Shown here one piece after another: positions 48,578 to 56,190 of a DNA stretch of 64,000 nucleotides. Under the pieces are notes generated by a model that saw only the letters and a program-made list of their open reading frames with translations, ran no database searches and was not told the origin of the DNA. The stretch covers positions 3,782,001 to 3,846,000 of the forward strand of contig NZ_JADOTX010000001.1 in the NCBI RefSeq assembly GCF_015751765.1. The letters run 5' to 3'. Source of the stretch: Micromonospora ureilytica. GTDB taxonomy: Bacteria > Actinomycetota > Actinomycetes > Mycobacteriales > Micromonosporaceae. A program made the translations under genes and the position numbers. How positions within the stretch are numbered: the stretch's first letter is position 1; each line of letters begins with the position of its first letter.

Positions 48578-49783
48578 ATGACCACTGCGGCACCACCCAC
48601 CCGACGGGACATCGCCTACCGGGGTTTCCACCTGCCGGCCGACGCGGCCGGCGGCAGCGGCGACGGCCTGCGCGCCGGCGGTCGAGGGCTCGTCCTCGAC
48701 GGCGTCGCCCAGCGGGGCACCTGGACGTCGCCGCCGGTGCCTGTCGGCTTCGCCGTCGCCGAGGTGGTGCCGTCCTGGACGGCGGACACCCCGGACGGCT
48801 GCTGGATCGAGGTGGAGCTGCGCGGGTGGCACGACGACGCGCCCAGCACCGACTGGTACCGGCTGGCCCGCTGGGCAGCCGACGACCACACGGTACGACG
48901 CACCTCGCTGCCCGGACAGCGCGACGGCGCCGCCAGGGTCGACACCGACACCCTGCTCGTGACCGGAGCGACGGTCACCGGTTGGCAGGCGCGGGTGACC
49001 TTGTGCCGGCCCGCCGGCAGCCCGACCGGCCCGGTGCTGGGCAGCGTCGGCACCGGCCCGGTGCTGGGCAGCCTCGGCACCGGCCCGGTGCTGCGCAGCG
49101 TCGGCGCGGTCGCCACCGGGCCGACCCCGACCGACCACGGGTACGAGCGCGAGCCCACCTCGACCGCCGCCCGTGGCATCGTGCTGGACGTGCCCCGCTA
49201 CTCCCAGCGGCTGCACGCCGGCCAGTACCCGCAGTGGGGTGGTGGCGGCGACTCCTGGTGCAGCCCCACCTGCACCTCGATGGTGCTCGCCTACTGGGGT
49301 GCCGAGCCGACACCGGACCGCTACGCCTGGGTGGAGCCGTCCGGCCCGCGTCCGGTGGTGGTGCACGCCGCCCGACACTGCTACGACCACGCGTACGCGG
49401 GGGCCGGCAACTGGCCGTTCAACACCGCGTATGCCGGTCTGCACGGGGTGGACGCGTTCGTCACCCGACTGCGGTCACTTGTCGAGGCGGAGGCGTTCGT
49501 AGCGGCCGGCATCCCCCTGATCGTCTCTGCCGCGTTCCGGGCCGACGAGGTGCCGGGGCTCGGGTACGACACCGGAGGGCACCTGATGGTGCTGGTCGGC
49601 TTCACCGCCGACGGCGACCCGGTGCTCAACGACCCGTACGCCCCGGACGACGACGCCGTCCGTCGTACCGTGCCCCGGCGGGGGTTCGAGGCGGTCTGGC
49701 AGCGTGGCAGCGGCGGGGTGGCGTACGTACTGCGACCCGAGTCGGTGCCGCTGCCCCCTCCACCCGCCCAGGCGAACTGGTGA
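48578..49783 (+). CDS. C39-like cysteine peptidase family protein
   Basis: The 401-residue protein has an N-terminal beta-rich region (about 12-145), a repeat segment with three GPVLxSxGT units (about 150-176), and a C39-like papain-fold domain (about 200-390): DVPRYSQRLHAGQYPQWGGGGDSWCSPTCTSM (catalytic Cys228), ARHCYDHAYAGAGNWPF, GGHLMVLVGFTADGDPVLNDPY (His and Asn/Asp). No signal peptide is evident. Known C39-like relatives are annotated as peptidases in actinobacteria but act on unknown substrates. ATG 48578 has GGAG 5 nt upstream. Its stop abuts the convergent propeller gene. Confidence 0.85.
   Translation: MTTAAPPTRRDIAYRGFHLPADAAGGSGDGLRAGGRGLVLDGVAQRGTWTSPPVPVGFAVAEVVPSWTADTPDGCWIEVELRGWHDDAPSTDWYRLARWAADDHTVRRTSLPGQRDGAARVDTDTLLVTGATVTGWQARVTLCRPAGSPTGPVLGSVGTGPVLGSLGTGPVLRSVGAVATGPTPTDHGYEREPTSTAARGIVLDVPRYSQRLHAGQYPQWGGGGDSWCSPTCTSMVLAYWGAEPTPDRYAWVEPSGPRPVVVHAARHCYDHAYAGAGNWPFNTAYAGLHGVDAFVTRLRSLVEAEAFVAAGIPLIVSAAFRADEVPGLGYDTGGHLMVLVGFTADGDPVLNDPYAPDDDAVRRTVPRRGFEAVWQRGSGGVAYVLRPESVPLPPPPAQANW
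49025..49105. repeat. 27-bp tandem repeat in the C39-like gene
   Basis: Three 27-bp units (ACCGGCCCGGTGCTGGGCAG...) at 49025-49051, 49052-49078 and 49079-49105 differ at 1-2 positions. They code the GPVLGSVGT repeats at the junction of the two domains. Confidence 0.85.
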
Positions 49784-51067
49784 TCAGTCGGCCAGTTCCC
49801 AGAGCTGGTACGAGCCGGCCGCGGTGGCGCCGCACACCAGGTAACCGGTGATCGCCTGACACTCCCCGGTGGCATCGGGCAACACGTCCACGATGCGCAC
49901 CTCGCCGGCGGCGATGTCCAACTCACCGACGAGCACCCCTCCGTCGGGATGCCGGCGGATGCCGACCAACCGGCCGCCGACACCGAGTTGGTACAGCTCC
50001 CACCTGCCCAGGTCGGCCAACTGTCGGCCGGTCAGCGCGTCGAGCACGATGTACTGCTCCATCGGACCGAAGCCGCTGACGTTGGCCATCAGCCGGCTCT
50101 CGTACGGCCAGCCCCACAACCAGCGGTCACTGCGCCAGCGCTCGTCGCCGGTCGCGGGGTCGAGCGCCTGCAGCTCGTTGCCACCGGTGCGGAGACACAC
50201 GACGGGCCCACAGTCCAACGCGAATTCGATCGGGCCGCTCGCGCGTGTCCAGCGTCGCTCCAACCGGTCCAACCCGTACGCGTTGATCGTGCCCGAGCCT
50301 CTGTCGATGGCCAGCAGCAGGTCGTCGATCAGTTCGATTCCCAGCCGTGCGCCGCCGGGTGGGCGCATCTCGGCACGGGCCAGCGCCGCGCCGGTAGTGG
50401 TGTCGCGTACCTCGACCAGTCCGTTCGCCTGGCTGAGCACGATCCGGTCCACCCCGCGCCCGGTGTCCCGGATGCTGATCTCGGCGATGGTGGGGGGTAG
50501 GTCCCAGCGCACGGTGCCGCAGCACGGATCGACCGCGCGCACACTTGACGGTTCGGTCTCGCCGCCGCTGCGCAGCAGCAGGTTGCCGTCGGTCAGCTCG
50601 TAGGCGACGCCCGGCTGCTGCCACTGGTACGCCCCGGTCGCCCGGTCCAGTGCGACGGTGCGTGTCTCCCGGCCCTCCGGGCCGATCTCGAAGCCGGTGA
50701 CCAACACCATCCCGGCCAGCGATCTCATCCCCCAGTAGCGGGCCTCCGCCGACAGCGGCGCCTGCCAGAGCGGCTCGCCGCCGGGCAGCCGATACGCGGC
50801 CAGCCGCGTCTGCCGTGTCGCGGTGTTGGTCGGCTCCATGACCAGGAAAAGGTCACCGTCGATCATGATGTCGGACCCGGGCCGGGCCGGCAGCGTCACC
50901 GGGGCCCGCCGGGATGGCGGCACGGCCGCGGCGGCGAGCGTGACAAGCGCGAGCAGCACGACCAGCGCGCAGCGCAGCGGGCGACCGTGAGCGCGGGGCG
51001 GGCGGGGCAGCGGGTCAGGGTCCGGACCGTGCCGCAGCTCGCCGAGGTCGATCACCGAGTCGGTCAT
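49784..51067 (-). CDS. Membrane-anchored PQQ-like beta-propeller protein (paralogue 2)
   Basis: The 427-residue protein has a cytoplasmic Pro-rich start, one membrane segment (about 33-53) and an outer beta-propeller built of PQQ-like blades (for example TVALDRATGAYQWQQPG, NELQALDPATGDERWRS, YIVLDALTGRQLADLG). Cysteines in VDPCCGTVRW and LDCGPVVCLRTG may form disulphides. It has no enzyme motif, so a scaffold, binding or sensor function is likely. It is a tandem paralogue of the gene upstream and overlaps it by 4 nt (ATGA). Confidence 0.85.
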   Translation of the reverse strand: MTDSVIDLGELRHGPDPDPLPRPPRAHGRPLRCALVVLLALVTLAAAAVPPSRRAPVTLPARPGSDIMIDGDLFLVMEPTNTATRQTRLAAYRLPGGEPLWQAPLSAEARYWGMRSLAGMVLVTGFEIGPEGRETRTVALDRATGAYQWQQPGVAYELTDGNLLLRSGGETEPSSVRAVDPCCGTVRWDLPPTIAEISIRDTGRGVDRIVLSQANGLVEVRDTTTGAALARAEMRPPGGARLGIELIDDLLLAIDRGSGTINAYGLDRLERRWTRASGPIEFALDCGPVVCLRTGGNELQALDPATGDERWRSDRWLWGWPYESRLMANVSGFGPMEQYIVLDALTGRQLADLGRWELYQLGVGGRLVGIRRHPDGGVLVGELDIAAGEVRIVDVLPDATGECQAITGYLVCGATAAGSYQLWELAD

Positions 51068-52362
51068 CGCGTCAACCTCCATAGCGCGGTCGTGCCGTCG
51101 AGGCGCTGGCAGAGCAGGACCGGGAGGGACGCCTGGCAACTGCCGGCGATGCCCGGCAGCACGTCGACGATCCGTGTTCGGCCGGTCACCAGATCGAGTT
51201 CGGCGACGACCATCCGGCCGTCGTCGCCGCGCCGCACCCCGGCCAGCGGATCGTCCGGTCGGAGCACCGGCAGCAGGCTCCACTCGCCCAACTCGACGCG
51301 TTCCTGCCCGGTCGCCGCGTCCCGCACCGTGTATCCCTGGCCGGGCACGGTCATCAGCAGTCGGCCGTACCGGACGTCGGCCAGGACGTCCTGGCCCGAC
51401 TCCGACCAGCGCACCGCGCCGGTGGCCGGATCGAGCACCTGCAGGCCGCCGATCTGCGGTACCGCGCAGAGCAGACCGCCGCAGCCGAGCACATGCGACA
51501 CCAGCGTCACCTCGGCCGTCCACAGTGGCTTTAGGTCGGCCAGCCCGAAGCTCACCAGCCGGGTACTGCCCGGCGGGACGAGCAGCAGCAGGTCGTCGAC
51601 GACCTGCGCCCGCTGGTACGCCGACCGGTCAGCGGGCAGCGTGTCGACGCTGCGCAGCAGGTGGCCGGAGCCGGCGTCGTACACCTGCACCTCGCCGGTC
51701 GGCTGCAGGAGCACGAACCTGTCGACCTGACCCTCAGGGTTGAGGTGGTAGGAGGGGCTGGCGGAGGACGGGATCGGCACCGACCAGCGCAGCCGGCCGG
51801 TGTCGGGCTCGATGCCGCTCATCCTGCCCGAGCCGTCCTCCCGGCCGTTGGTCACCAGCAGACCACCGCCGGTCGCCGGCTGGGGAGCACCGGGATGCTG
51901 CCAGCGTTGCCGGCCCGTCACGGCGTCGAAGGCGGTGGTCTGGAACAACCGGTTCGGGGCGTTGACCGCCAGGGTCAACACCAGCCCCCGTTCGACCCGG
52001 ACGTCGAGGTAGTTACCGGTGCGGGCCAGCGGCGCCTGCCACCGCCGCCGCACCCCGACGCCGGTCGCCGACGGCTGGGCGTACGCGGTCAGGAACCGGT
52101 CCCCCTCGGGCGCCGGCGGGTCGACCACGAAGACGGCGTCCCCGGCGAGGTACGCGGTGGAGGTGCGCGACGCCGGCACGGCGTACACAGTCCGCTGTGG
52201 CGTCGGGGTCGCACCGCCCAGCACCACCAGGGCGAGCAGCAGCACCGCGGCGCTGCGCAGCGGGCGACCGGCGGCGCGCGGGCGACGAACCGGAGGCGCC
52301 GACACGGGCTCATCCCGAACCTCGCCCAGCTCGATGATCGACAACGCCCGTCCTTCCGTCAC
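51064..52362 (-). CDS. Membrane-anchored PQQ-like beta-propeller protein (paralogue 1)
   Basis: The 432-residue protein resembles its downstream neighbour: short cytoplasmic part with IIELGEVRDEP, membrane segment (about 35-52) and a beta-propeller with blades such as TTAFDAVTGRQRWQHPG, LQVLDPATGAVRWSESG and YTVRDAATGQERVELG. Both end with a Cys-containing blade (GSCQASLPVLLCQRLDG here, GECQAITGYLVCG in the other). GTG 52362 lacks a clear Shine-Dalgarno. Both genes lie divergent from the polytopic membrane protein at 52459. Confidence 0.85.
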   Translation of the reverse strand: MTEGRALSIIELGEVRDEPVSAPPVRRPRAAGRPLRSAAVLLLALVVLGGATPTPQRTVYAVPASRTSTAYLAGDAVFVVDPPAPEGDRFLTAYAQPSATGVGVRRRWQAPLARTGNYLDVRVERGLVLTLAVNAPNRLFQTTAFDAVTGRQRWQHPGAPQPATGGGLLVTNGREDGSGRMSGIEPDTGRLRWSVPIPSSASPSYHLNPEGQVDRFVLLQPTGEVQVYDAGSGHLLRSVDTLPADRSAYQRAQVVDDLLLLVPPGSTRLVSFGLADLKPLWTAEVTLVSHVLGCGGLLCAVPQIGGLQVLDPATGAVRWSESGQDVLADVRYGRLLMTVPGQGYTVRDAATGQERVELGEWSLLPVLRPDDPLAGVRRGDDGRMVVAELDLVTGRTRIVDVLPGIAGSCQASLPVLLCQRLDGTTALWRLTR

Positions 52363-52444
52363 CAGTAAGGCTGGCCGAAGGGTCGCCGTCCGGCAAACCG
52401 ACCGTCAGCCCACCGGCCCGGCAAAAGCGACGGAACCGCGCCTG

Positions 52445-52450
52445 TACGAT
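52445..52450 (+). promoter_or_regulatory. -10 element of the leaderless polytopic membrane protein gene
   Basis: TACGAT lies 8 nt before GTG 52459, with no Shine-Dalgarno; the same hexamer serves the MBL gene at 26567. Confidence 0.4.
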
Positions 52451-52458
52451 GGCGCGTC

Positions 52459-54369
52459 GTGGCTGTGCCGGTGGTAGACCCTTCGCTGAATCCCCTGACC
52501 GACGTCGACCCGGCCGAGGTCGAGTCGACACGACGGCCTCGACGCCGTCCGGCCCGAGCCGACCTGTTGGCCCTCGGAGCCTATGTGCTGCTGGGCGTCT
52601 TCGTCTGCCTCAACTACTGGGGTGACGTCAACGGCCGGGTCTCCTCGCACCTGCCCACCGATCACAGCTGGTTCGAGTGGCTGTTCGCGCACGGCGCGTT
52701 CTCGGTGCGGCACCTGGAGAATCCACTGTTCACGGCCCGTCAGAACGCCCCGGACGGGGTGAACATGATGGCCAACACCTCGCTGCTCGGGGTGACCCTG
52801 CCGCTGGCCCCACTGACCATGCTGCTCGGCCCCCAGGTGATGTACGCGCTCTACCTGGGCGCGGCGCTGGCGGCCACCGCCGGCACCGGGTACTGGATGC
52901 TCTCGCGCCACCTGGTGCGCTCCCGGGCGGCGGCGTTCGTCGGCGGCGCGTTCCTCGGTTTCGCGCCGGGAATCATCCACCACGCCAACGGCCAACCGAA
53001 CTTCGTGTCCAACTTTTTGCTCCCGCTGATCGTGGTGCGGGTGCTGACCCTGGGTGAGCCGGGCCGGTGGCGGCGCAACGGGCTCGTGCTCGGTGCGCTG
53101 GTGGCGTACCAGATCTTCATCAACGAGGAGATGTTGCTGCTCACCGCGCTGGCCTGCCTGGTCGTCGTGCTGGCGTACGCCGTGCAGCGGCCGCGGGCCA
53201 CCCGGGCCGCCGCCGGCACGTTCCTGGCCGGGCTCGGCGTCGCCGGTGGACTGGCCCTGGTGCTCACCGCGTACCCGATCTGGTTCCAATTCAACGGCCC
53301 GCAGTCCTACCGGGGCCTGCAGGGCGGCGTGTTCCACAACTGGGGCGAGGACCTGGTCGCCTTCGTCACCTTCGCCCGGGACACCTGGGCCGGTGACCCG
53401 GCCGTGGAGAAGACGATCGGTCTGACCGAGCAGAACACCTGGTTCGGTTGGCCGCTGGTGATGCTCTCGGTGGTGGCGCTGGTGCTGCTCGTCCGCCGCT
53501 CAGTGGCCGCGCGGATCGCCGCGGTGCTCATCGTGGTGTTCAGCGTGGCCGCCATCGGGCCGTGGGTGCGCTTCAACGGTGTCGAGACCGGCGTGAAGGG
53601 GCCCTGGTCCTACGTGTCGGACGACCTGCCGCTGGTCGAGATGATGATGCCGACCCGGTTGACGCTTGTGGTCGCCGCCGCGGTGGGCGTACTGCTCGCG
53701 TTGACCTGGGACGCCGCGCACCGCCAGGGGCGCCCGGTGGCCGACCGGCCGCGGGTGCCGGCCCAACGCACCGGCGAAACGGCCCCGGCCGAGCCCGCCA
53801 AGCCCGCCGAGGGAGCCGAGCCCGCGCCGGTCGCGGCGCGCCGTCGGTGGCTGCGACCGGTGGGGTACGCGGCGGTCGCGCTCGCCGTGCTGCCGCTCTT
53901 CCCGCGCCCGCTGCCCGCCCAGCAGATCGACCCGCCGCCGCACTTCATCACGGCGGGCGGCTGGCGGCCGTACGTTCCGGCCGGTCGAACCCTGGTGCCG
54001 GTGCCGATCCCGAGCAACGTGCACGGCCTGCCGACGCTGCGGTGGAGTGCGCTGACCGGGCAGGAGTTCCCCGTTCCGGGCGGCTACTTCATCGGCCCGA
54101 ACGAACTGGGTGAGGGGGTCTTCGGCGCGCCGAACCGACCGACCAGCTCCCTCATCTACTCCACCATGGACAGTGGCACGGTTCCGGCGCTGACCGACGA
54201 GAACCGCCGTCAGATCGTCGAGGACCTGCGGTTCTGGCGGGCGTCGGTGGTGGTGCTCGGGGCGCACCCCCGCGAGGCGGTGCTCCGTGAGCTGGTCACC
54301 GCCCTGCTCGGGCCACCCCAGCGGGTCGACGACGTCTGGGTCTGGGACGTCCGCGCCCTGGTGGGTTAG
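52459..54369 (+). CDS. Polytopic membrane protein, possible GT-C glycosyltransferase (paralogue A)
   Basis: The 636-residue protein has about ten to twelve hydrophobic segments (first at about 37-53) and a C-terminal extracytoplasmic domain (about 485-635: TAGGWRPYVPAGRTLVPVP, PGGYFIGPNELG, VPALTDENRRQIVEDLRFWRASVVVLG, VWVWDVRALVG). The N-terminal loop WFEWLFAHGAFSVRHLENPL with NAPDGVNMMANTSLLG is shared with both downstream paralogues and resembles the first outer loop of GT-C transferases, which use lipid-linked sugars. No Asp-rich DxD is obvious. An acidic/Pro-rich insert (about 425-460) is unique to this copy. Activity is inferred only. Confidence 0.7.
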   Translation: MAVPVVDPSLNPLTDVDPAEVESTRRPRRRPARADLLALGAYVLLGVFVCLNYWGDVNGRVSSHLPTDHSWFEWLFAHGAFSVRHLENPLFTARQNAPDGVNMMANTSLLGVTLPLAPLTMLLGPQVMYALYLGAALAATAGTGYWMLSRHLVRSRAAAFVGGAFLGFAPGIIHHANGQPNFVSNFLLPLIVVRVLTLGEPGRWRRNGLVLGALVAYQIFINEEMLLLTALACLVVVLAYAVQRPRATRAAAGTFLAGLGVAGGLALVLTAYPIWFQFNGPQSYRGLQGGVFHNWGEDLVAFVTFARDTWAGDPAVEKTIGLTEQNTWFGWPLVMLSVVALVLLVRRSVAARIAAVLIVVFSVAAIGPWVRFNGVETGVKGPWSYVSDDLPLVEMMMPTRLTLVVAAAVGVLLALTWDAAHRQGRPVADRPRVPAQRTGETAPAEPAKPAEGAEPAPVAARRRWLRPVGYAAVALAVLPLFPRPLPAQQIDPPPHFITAGGWRPYVPAGRTLVPVPIPSNVHGLPTLRWSALTGQEFPVPGGYFIGPNELGEGVFGAPNRPTSSLIYSTMDSGTVPALTDENRRQIVEDLRFWRASVVVLGAHPREAVLRELVTALLGPPQRVDDVWVWDVRALVG

Positions 54370-54393
54370 TCGAAGGCCGGCCCATCGGTCGGC

Positions 54394-56190
54394 TCAGCCG
54401 ACGCGGTCCCGGACGTCCCACAACCACCCGCCGTCGACCGGTCGGCCCGGGCCGAGCAGATCGTCGACGGTACGGCGGACCGGGTCACCGTGCTCCAGTT
54501 GACCGAGGACGACCACCGCGGCACGCCAGTGCCGCAGGTCCTCGACGGCCTGGCTGCGGTCGACGTCGGTGAGCACCGGCACCGCGCCGGTGTCGGCCAC
54601 CTGCCGGAGCAGCACCGACGTGGGCCGGTCCGGCGCGCCCCAGCGGGCCGCCGGGTCGTCCGGGCCGCTGGGGCCGATGAAGTAACCGCCCGGCGCGGGA
54701 AACCCCAGACCGGTACGGGCGGACCAGAGCATCACCGGGCTACGCGCGGCACCGGTGACCGGGGGCACGGCGACCACCGTCCGACCGGGCGGCACCAGCG
54801 GACGCCAGCCGCCGTCGGCGATGAACGCCGGCACCGGCGCGACCGGCACCACGCGCAGCGGCGTCGGCATCAGGGGCAGCAACGCGGCGGTGACCGCGCC
54901 GGCCCACAGCAACCGCACCGGTAGGCCCGGCGCCACGTTCGGAGCACGCGCGGCCCGGACCCGGTCCACCGACAGCGCCACCAGCACACCCAGCACCGGT
55001 ACGCAGACCAACGCGAACCGGGCCGGCACCGCGAGGTCGAGCAGCGGCAGCTCTCCCACCAGCCGGTACGGCCCCGGAATGCCTGTGGCTTCACCGTCCA
55101 CCCGCAGCTCGCCGCCGAGCGAGAGCAGGGCGAAGACCACACCAGCGACGGCCAGTGCCCGGACCAGCGGTCGTCGCCACTGCCAGATCACGATCACCAC
55201 GGCGAGCACCAGCAGGCCCGGGCCGAAGAACGAGTTCTCCTCGGTCGGGTTCGGCGAGAGTAACCCCGGCAGCCAGTCGTCGCCCAGCACGGTCTGCCGG
55301 GCCGACGCGGTGAACGACGCCACGTCCAGTTGGAAGCCCTGCGTGGCGAACGCCATCCCGGAGTAGTGCTGCGGGCCGTGGAACTGGAACCACAGCGGGT
55401 ACGCCAGCGGCACCGCCGCCACGCCGGCCGCCACCGCGAGCCGGCCGAGGAGGGCCGGCGCGAGCCGCCGTGCGGCCACCCGGTCGGCGAGCGCGTAGGC
55501 CAACGCGAAGACCCCGGCCGCGAGCGCCAGGAAGACCAGCACCTCCTCGCCGATGAAGACCTGCCAGACGAGCAGCAACCCGAGGCCGACGCCGGGCCGC
55601 CACACGTCGTGTCGCGCGTCATCCGAGGCGGGCCGGAACACCAGGGCGAGGATCGCGGGCACCAGGAACTGGGCGGCGATGTGCAGATGTGCGCCCGCCT
55701 GAGCGATCATGCCCGGGGCGAAGCCACAGATCAGCCCACCCACCGCGGCCGCGGCCCGGGCGCGGACCAGCCGGCGGCGCAGCAGCACGTACCAGGCGAC
55801 GGCGGTCCCGGCGAGACAGCAGACGACCGCCACGCAGAACGCCGCCTGCGAGCCGAAGAGCAGAGTGACCGGGGTCAGCGGGACACCCAGGCCGAGCACC
55901 GAGGTGTTCGCCATCAGGTTGACCCCGTCGGGCGCGTTCAACCCGGTGCTGTAGAGCGGGTTCTCCCCCGCGACCACCGCATGCGCCGCGTGGGCCAGCA
56001 TCCACTCGAAGAGGATCTGGTCACCCGCCTGGTGGAACAGCTGCCACGGACGACCCCACTGCCCACTGGTCACCAGCACGGCGAGGCCCAGATAACCGGC
56101 CACCACCAGCGCGTCCCGCAGCCAGGCCGGACGGGACGTGCCGACCGTCGCCGGCGACGAGGTGTTCGGGGACGTCGTCCCGGTGGTCAT
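54394..56190 (-). CDS. Polytopic membrane protein, possible GT-C glycosyltransferase (paralogue B)
   Basis: The 598-residue protein is a paralogue of the genes on both sides: loop ILFEWMLAHAAHAVVAGENPL, NAPDGVNLMANTSVLGLG, LLRRRLVRARAAAAVGGLI, and the same outer C-terminal domain (GGWRPLVPPGRTVVAVP, PGGYFIGPSGPDD, VPVLTDVDRSQAVEDLRHWRAAVVVLG, GWLWDVRDRVG). It has about ten membrane segments. ATG 56190 shares one base with the preceding stop (TGATG), so it is translated together with paralogue C. Function unknown. Confidence 0.7.
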   Translation of the reverse strand: MTTGTTSPNTSSPATVGTSRPAWLRDALVVAGYLGLAVLVTSGQWGRPWQLFHQAGDQILFEWMLAHAAHAVVAGENPLYSTGLNAPDGVNLMANTSVLGLGVPLTPVTLLFGSQAAFCVAVVCCLAGTAVAWYVLLRRRLVRARAAAAVGGLICGFAPGMIAQAGAHLHIAAQFLVPAILALVFRPASDDARHDVWRPGVGLGLLLVWQVFIGEEVLVFLALAAGVFALAYALADRVAARRLAPALLGRLAVAAGVAAVPLAYPLWFQFHGPQHYSGMAFATQGFQLDVASFTASARQTVLGDDWLPGLLSPNPTEENSFFGPGLLVLAVVIVIWQWRRPLVRALAVAGVVFALLSLGGELRVDGEATGIPGPYRLVGELPLLDLAVPARFALVCVPVLGVLVALSVDRVRAARAPNVAPGLPVRLLWAGAVTAALLPLMPTPLRVVPVAPVPAFIADGGWRPLVPPGRTVVAVPPVTGAARSPVMLWSARTGLGFPAPGGYFIGPSGPDDPAARWGAPDRPTSVLLRQVADTGAVPVLTDVDRSQAVEDLRHWRAAVVVLGQLEHGDPVRRTVDDLLGPGRPVDGGWLWDVRDRVG

